Below are positions 60,787-64,000 of a DNA stretch of 64,000 nt, one piece after another. Within the stretch, counting starts at the first letter, position 1. Each line of letters opens with the position of its first letter. Under the pieces are notes generated by a model that was not told the DNA's origin, did not search any database, and saw only the letters and a list, made by a program, of their open reading frames with translations. Made by a program: the position numbers and the translations under genes. The stretch comes from Deltaproteobacteria bacterium (GTDB taxonomy: Bacteria > Desulfobacterota > Desulfomonilia > UBA1062). Location: contig JAHDQN010000022.1 in NCBI GenBank assembly GCA_018433775.1, positions 96,515-160,514 of the forward strand. Direction: 5' to 3'.

Positions 60787-61001
60787 TGAAATAACTGTTA
60801 CGATAAAAAAAATAAGGTATGCAATGTATCTTAATAGAACAGAAGCCAGCTACTATCCCAGATACTATATAAACTGATGGAGATAATTGAGGCACCCAAC
60901 GTGCGGATCAGCCGCGGTCGAAGGCCGTCGGCTGGATTAGGTGGTCCGGCTTTGGCCGGTCTTCAAGCATGTATTTAAGTACTCGGCTTCAAGTCTATTT
61001 G
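60787..61001 (-). other. AT-rich gap with attC-like site 1
   Basis: About 215 bases. Apart from the attC-like palindrome, the left 110 bases are a strongly AT-rich leader to the hypothetical gene at 60786, with TATTTTTTTTATCG on the minus strand. No other feature was seen. Confidence 0.5.
60894..60942 (-). repeat. attC-like recombination site 1
   Basis: Read on the minus strand it starts ACCTAATCCAGCCG and ends CGGCTGATCCGCACGTTGGGT. The end GTTGGGT fits the integron core GTTRRRY and the start ACCTAAT is one base off RYYYAAC. The arms CCAGCCG and CGGCTGATC pair with an unpaired base, as in real attC hairpins. It lies 60 bases after the vapC stop. It shares 15 identical bases (AACGTGCGGATCAGC on the plus strand) with site 2. 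Confidence 0.6.
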
Positions 61002-61382
61002 CTAGATCGTTAACTGGAGATCGAGGATCTCTTTCATGAGACTGAAATGGTTATCCAGCGAGTAAATTTCACACCGATGCTGTTTTGCGTTCTGGGCAAT
61101 TATCAAATCAGGGATACCGATTCCATTTAAACCTTTTTTCAGACACTTGGACTGGAACTCGATAATTTCATTCCAATTGATTTCTAAAGCTAAATTCTTG
61201 ATGCTATACAAAATATTAATAATCTTCTGTTGATTGCGAACCTTTAAGAATGGAACAAGCTCTGCAAGAATAAGATCGTTAATGACAATGAGGTTTTCAT
61301 CTATCAAGAAATCAAGCTTTGAAGATACTTTCCCGCTTCTGAAATATTCTATCCAAATGGACGTATCGACTAAGACCGACAT
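61002..61382 (-). CDS. vapC: VapC-family PIN-domain toxin (ribonuclease)
   Basis: 126 residues. The PIN-domain acidic residues are in place: D6 in VLVDTSIWIEYF, the Glu of LILAELVPFL, the Asp of GIPDLIIAQNA and the Asp of IYSLDNHF. VapC toxins cut tRNA or rRNA and are neutralised by VapB. It overlaps the antitoxin gene by 13 bases. AT-rich compared with the rest of the window, a sign of transfer. Ends 60 bases before attC-like site 1. Confidence 0.93.
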   Translation of the reverse strand: MSVLVDTSIWIEYFRSGKVSSKLDFLIDENLIVINDLILAELVPFLKVRNQQKIINILYSIKNLALEINWNEIIEFQSKCLKKGLNGIGIPDLIIAQNAKQHRCEIYSLDNHFSLMKEILDLQLTI

Positions 61383-61573
61383 TGACGCCCTCTAAGAGCA
61401 TTCATGTCAATGTCCAAATCAACTTTGCCTTTAAATTCCTTCAATCCTGATATTTTCGATTTTCTTATTAAATCCTCTAAGGCAGTTATGATGAGTTGGG
61501 TTTTCGTATTGATATGGGTAGCTTTCATAGCTTCATCAATTAAGTCTTTAGGTAAATCAAGGGTAGTTCTCAT
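61370..61573 (-). CDS. vapB: VapB-family antitoxin
   Basis: 67 residues from the ATG at 61573, six bases behind GGAGG. The N-terminus MRTTLDLPKDLIDEAMKATH is the short ribbon-helix-helix-like antitoxin of the VapB type found with PIN toxins, followed by TKTQLIITALEDLIRKSK. The C-terminal DIDMNALRG segment neutralises VapC. It represses its own promoter, whose operator appears as an inverted repeat at 61584-61615. Confidence 0.92.
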   Translation of the reverse strand: MRTTLDLPKDLIDEAMKATHINTKTQLIITALEDLIRKSKISGLKEFKGKVDLDIDMNALRGRQCRS

Positions 61574-61583
61574 AATCATCCTC

Positions 61584-61622
61584 CATATGCATAAAAATAA
61601 CATTTAATGCATATGATGTCAA
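61584..61622 (-). promoter_or_regulatory. vapBC promoter and operator
   Basis: On the minus strand TTGACA (61622-61617) and TATTTT (61599-61594) are 17 bases apart. Between and around them CATATGCAT at 61584-61592 is repeated in reverse as ATGCATATG at 61607-61615, a perfect nine-base inverted repeat with a 14-base spacer. This is a good candidate operator for VapB/VapBC autorepression. Confidence 0.65.
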
Positions 61623-61629
61623 AGTATAT

Positions 61630-61686
61630 GCCGAACGTGCGGATCAGCGGCGGCTTTAAGTCGCCCGCTGGATTTGCGGGTTCGGT
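61630..61686 (-). repeat. attC-like recombination site 2
   Basis: On the minus strand it reads from ACCGAAC to GTTCGGC. The outer arms pair (GCCGAAC with GTTCGGT on the plus strand), the inner arms GCGGATCAGCGG and CCGCTGGATTTGC pair with bulges, and the tip CGGCTTTAAGTCG closes. The core is GTTCGGC, a one-base variant of GTTRRRY. It begins eight bases after the rsgA stop and ends about 57 bases ahead of vapB, exactly the layout of a cassette boundary. Confidence 0.62.
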
Positions 61687-61694
61687 GCCGTGTT

Positions 61695-62750
61695 TCAGTC
61701 CTTCATCTGTTTTTTTGCCGTTTTGAGGAATTTCCCGAAAGCCCTGTCCTTTTTCCGCTTGTCAAGGTATGACATCTCATGGAACTCGGACTCCTTCTTG
61801 AGCTTGAGATAGCTTGAATAGCGATCTTCACTCAATTCACCATGCTCGACTGCGGCCCTGACGGCACAGCCGGATTCGTGTTCATGGCTGCAATTCGCAT
61901 AGCGGCAATGTGAGGACAGTGCGGCAAATTCTTCGAACCCCGCGTTGACCCCATCGCCGGCACCGACAATGCCCAGCTCCCGCATGCCAGGCGTATCGAT
62001 CAGCATCGCACCCTGGCTCAGAACAATGAGCTGCCGGCGGGAAGTCGTATGGGTGCCTTCTCCTGTGCCGCTGACAGCTTTTGTGTGAAAGGCTTCCCGT
62101 CCGATAAGGCGGTTGACGAGCGTCGTCTTCCCGACACCGGATGAACCGAGAAGGCAGTAAGTCCTGCCGGGGGTAAGCACCTGCTGAAACTCATCGAACC
62201 CCATACCGGTGACGTTGCTCAGCGCAAGAACTCTCGCTTTGGAAACAGCGCCCATGATTGAAAGTTTCTCATCCAGTTCGTCCCGGAGGATCAGGTCAGT
62301 TTTCGTGAGAATGACAACCGGTTCAACATGTCCGTCCGCCGCCATTACCAGGTACCGATCCAGGCGATGTGGATTAAAGTCGAAGTGGCATGACTGAACG
62401 ATAAAGGCGGTATCTATGTTGGCCGCAATCATCTGGTAGTCGACTTTTTCACCTGCGGACTTACGCCTGAGGAACGTCTTTCGTGGGAATACCCTGTGGA
62501 TAATGGCTGCTGTGTCATCATTGTAATAGTACGCCGTTACCCAATCTCCAACACATGGCAGCTCCATGGAACTCTCAAGCTGATATGAAAGCTTCCCTGT
62601 CAGCTCAGCCGGAACTTCTCCAGACTCATTCTTTATAAGATACGAGCCACGGTCAACTGCGGATATGCGGGCAAAGCTGCAACCCTCCTGGTGGAACCCA
62701 TCGGACCGATCTTCAAACCATTGGTCGAAACCCAGATCTCTTATTTCCAT
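61695..62750 (-). CDS. rsgA: RsgA-like ribosome-dependent GTPase
   Basis: 351 residues. A circularly permuted GTPase: G4 LTKTDL (148-153), then P-loop GSSGVGKTTLVN (202-213), switch region with GEGTHTT and G3 LIDTPGMREL (250-259), and the zinc finger with C282, C287, H289 and C295. The N-terminal OB fold is present. RsgA normally releases RbfA and matures the 30S subunit. The opening DLGFDQWFEDRSDG is that of the divergent RsgA group. Start ATG 62750 is 11 bases behind the attC-like core GTTGGGT, a leader length typical for integron cassettes. Confidence 0.92.
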   Translation of the reverse strand: MEIRDLGFDQWFEDRSDGFHQEGCSFARISAVDRGSYLIKNESGEVPAELTGKLSYQLESSMELPCVGDWVTAYYYNDDTAAIIHRVFPRKTFLRRKSAGEKVDYQMIAANIDTAFIVQSCHFDFNPHRLDRYLVMAADGHVEPVVILTKTDLILRDELDEKLSIMGAVSKARVLALSNVTGMGFDEFQQVLTPGRTYCLLGSSGVGKTTLVNRLIGREAFHTKAVSGTGEGTHTTSRRQLIVLSQGAMLIDTPGMRELGIVGAGDGVNAGFEEFAALSSHCRYANCSHEHESGCAVRAAVEHGELSEDRYSSYLKLKKESEFHEMSYLDKRKKDRAFGKFLKTAKKQMKD

Positions 62751-62760
62751 ATCGTGTGTC

Positions 62761-62821
62761 ACCCAACGAAAAGCTAAGCCGGAGCCACGAAGCGGCGATC
62801 GGCTTTAGCGCATTGTTTTGG
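62761..62821 (-). repeat. attC-like recombination site 3
   Basis: On the minus strand CCAAAAC opens and GTTGGGT closes the site. The inner arms GCTAAAGCCG and CGGCTTAGC pair perfectly except for one extra A, which is the unpaired extrahelical base that orients integron attC sites. The core GTTGGGT fits GTTRRRY. It lies three bases behind a short reading frame that looks truncated and immediately ahead of rsgA. Confidence 0.6.
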
Positions 62822-62823
62822 CT

Positions 62824-62937
62824 TTATTTTGACTTTCCCGTCTTCTCAAAGAAGGTAATGATTTTGCCCATGATGGCTCTTGACCCTTCATCGGACATCA
62901 GGGACTGATACTTTCCCGGCTGTAGCAGATAATTCAT
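62824..62937 (-). pseudogene. Truncated N-terminus resembling acyl-CoA dehydrogenase
   Basis: A 37-codon frame starting MNYLLQPGKYQSLMSDEGSR and ending IITFFEKTGKSK with GAAAGGA ahead of its ATG. The wording resembles N-termini of acyl-CoA dehydrogenases in syntrophic and sulfate-reducing deltaproteobacteria (R-x-I-M-x-K-x-I-x-FFE-x-K/T-G). It stops right at attC-like site 3, so the gene appears cut off there. A regulator of the FadR type is immediately upstream. The similarity is remembered, not computed. Confidence 0.4.
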
Positions 62938-63008
62938 ACGGGGTTCCTTTCATCCTGTAAAAAACCTTGTCTTATGAGGCGCAATCTACGATATTTTCAA
63001 AATAAGTG

Positions 63009-63722
63009 TTACTTAAAAGAATCGGAACGGGGCAGGTTGATGAACTCGTGAAGACGCTGCTCTCCATGGACAAGAATGTCCCTCATGGCCTCCCGCGATT
63101 GAACCGGATCTCTCCTTTTCAGATGCTCCAGAAAACGGCGGTTCAGCGCCAGGGATTTTTCCGGAGCACCCTTGAGGGAATAAAAGAAGCCTGTAAATAC
63201 GATATAGACCTGTTTCATGGAGGTAAAGATGAGGCGGATGATCATATCGTTGGAAACCAGAATGACGCGGTAGTGAAAATTGTAATCCAGCTCTGCCAGC
63301 TTGTGAGGAAAGTTGAGATTTTTCTCCTTTTCCATCAGATTTTTCTTCAGGAAATCCAGGTCATCTTCCGTGATGCGCGATGCGGCAAGCTCCGCGGTGA
63401 GCGTCTCATTGACTTCGCGGAATTTCAGGATCGACTGCATGGTCTGCGGATCCACGCTCCTGTTGATCAGCATGATCTGGGCAAGCATTTCCAGTGTGCA
63501 ATGGGCTTTAAAATCCTTAACATACGTCCCGCTCTGCGGCCTGGTTTCGGCAAAACCCGAGCCGACAAGCCGGGTCATGGCCTCCCGGATGGTGGGGCGG
63601 TTTGTGCCATACATTTCGGCCAGATCGCGCTCCGTTGGAAGTCTGCTGTCAATTTCATAGGTTCCGTTAATAATGCCGCGTCGAATGTCCTCATATATTT
63701 TTTCCGAAAGTTTCTGCGCCAT
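63009..63722 (-). CDS. FadR-subfamily GntR transcriptional regulator
   Basis: 237 residues. The N-terminal winged helix has LSEKIYEDIRRGIINGTYE and LPTERDLAEMYGTNRPTIRE, the GntR signature, and SGFAETRPQSGTYVKDF ends the wing. The C-terminal FCD effector domain carries the expected ligands in LKFREVNE and the later FH segment. The start at 63722 has GGGAG six bases upstream; an ATG 17 codons earlier is weaker. It probably senses an acyl-CoA or organic acid and, by position, controls a neighbouring operon. Confidence 0.9.
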   Translation of the reverse strand: MAQKLSEKIYEDIRRGIINGTYEIDSRLPTERDLAEMYGTNRPTIREAMTRLVGSGFAETRPQSGTYVKDFKAHCTLEMLAQIMLINRSVDPQTMQSILKFREVNETLTAELAASRITEDDLDFLKKNLMEKEKNLNFPHKLAELDYNFHYRVILVSNDMIIRLIFTSMKQVYIVFTGFFYSLKGAPEKSLALNRRFLEHLKRRDPVQSREAMRDILVHGEQRLHEFINLPRSDSFK

Positions 63723-63773
63723 GTTCTGCTCCCGCTTTTTGAAAACTTCATCCTTAAAAAAAGCTAATCCCAT

Positions 63774-64000
63774 TTTCTCAAATCAACTGTCCACTGAATT
63801 TTTCGGCGTCCTGCCTCCTACATGCTTGAAAATACGTCTTGACAAAATTGGCCATACCAATTTAGTGAGAAGTAGAAACCCACACCCTGTGGGTGTGGTG
63901 ATGGGGACTGGCTAAGCCGGTCCCGGATGGGGATGGCCGAGAAGGCTGCTCACTGCTATCCTTCCTTCACGAGTTGTTGCCGCAACATCGAGAGGAAGGA
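63774..64000 (+). other. Structured non-coding right edge
   Basis: Behind the promoter there are several hairpins: CCACACCC with GGGTGTGG around 63882-63900, GGGACTGGC with GCCGGTCCC near 63905-63925, and TCCTTCCT with AGGAAGGA at the very end around TGTTG-CCG-CAACA. No reading frame is convincing. It could be a leader RNA, the edge of a mobile element or an intron-like RNA; the window ends before this can be told. Confidence 0.4.
63839..63867 (+). promoter_or_regulatory. Rightward promoter with GntR-type operator
   Basis: TTGACA at 63839-63844 is a consensus -35 box. Directly after it, AAATTGG at 63845-63851 and CCAATTT at 63857-63863 form a perfect seven-base inverted repeat with five bases between, close to the AATTGGT-N3-ACCAATT operators of FadR-subfamily regulators such as PdhR. 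The -10 (TTTAGT) is poor. It lies about 120 bases from the start of the regulator gene, which may bind here. Confidence 0.55.

Overview
The window comes from a Gram-negative, flagellated bacterium with a GC-rich genome. By content it is most likely a deltaproteobacterium / Desulfobacterota. This is inferred from the two-subunit glycine decarboxylase, a GspF-to-GspN type II secretion operon, sigma-54-type flagellar promoters, and a FadR-type regulator beside an apparent acyl-CoA dehydrogenase remnant. No rRNA, tRNA or CRISPR array was found, so the placement rests on gene content only.

Region by region. (1) 1-7490, minus strand: an RNase P RNA gene, an unrecognised 354-codon gene, folD, the full glycine cleavage set gcvT-gcvH-gcvPA-gcvPB, and directly behind it an ECF sigma factor and the start of its probable anti-sigma factor. 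(2) 7701-14486, plus strand: glutamine-dependent NAD synthetase, a CheZ-like phosphatase, an RNase Z-like hydrolase, RfbC, an HD-GYP protein and thiamine diphosphokinase. (3) 14566-22566: a type II secretion operon opened by a parvulin lipoprotein and continuing gspF-G-H-I-J-K-L-M-N; gspC, gspD and gspE are absent from the window. (4) 22638-28017: a phosphoribosyltransferase with an extra C-terminal domain, a PAS-PAS-GGDEF protein, a HAD hydrolase, an MFS transporter and an alpha/beta hydrolase. (5) 28223-38816: a flagellar cluster, fliK-flgD-flgE, then motA, two motB paralogues, fliL-M-N-O-P-Q-R. Two near-consensus sigma-54 promoters precede fliK and motA. (6) 38895-49382: lipoprotein, mutS with an overlapping upstream gene, a MinD/FlhG-like ATPase fused to a GspE-type N-terminal domain, a response regulator carrying a histidine-kinase-like helix pair, an exported hydrolase, a thermonuclease homologue and a PpiD-like chaperone. 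(7) 49500-58400: Mug, small membrane proteins, an outer-membrane protein, an RND exporter, DUF488, a hydrolase, a stand-alone GMP synthase ATP-pyrophosphatase subunit, and two decayed genes. (8) 58427-64000, minus strand: two methyltransferases, an rsgA-like scrap, then AT-rich DNA in which three attC-like imperfect palindromes punctuate a vapBC module and a complete rsgA paralogue, ending at a FadR-type regulator.

Functionally, the left part joins one-carbon metabolism (GcvT makes methylene-tetrahydrofolate, FolD oxidises it). The centre is about the cell surface: secretion, motility, and c-di-GMP turnover (GGDEF and HD-GYP). The right end is accessory DNA. The attC-like sites lie just behind stop codons and just ahead of start codons in one orientation, and no integrase is visible, so the region looks like a small integron-type cassette cluster without its own integrase. 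It abuts what appears to be a truncated acyl-CoA dehydrogenase gene downstream of the FadR-type regulator.
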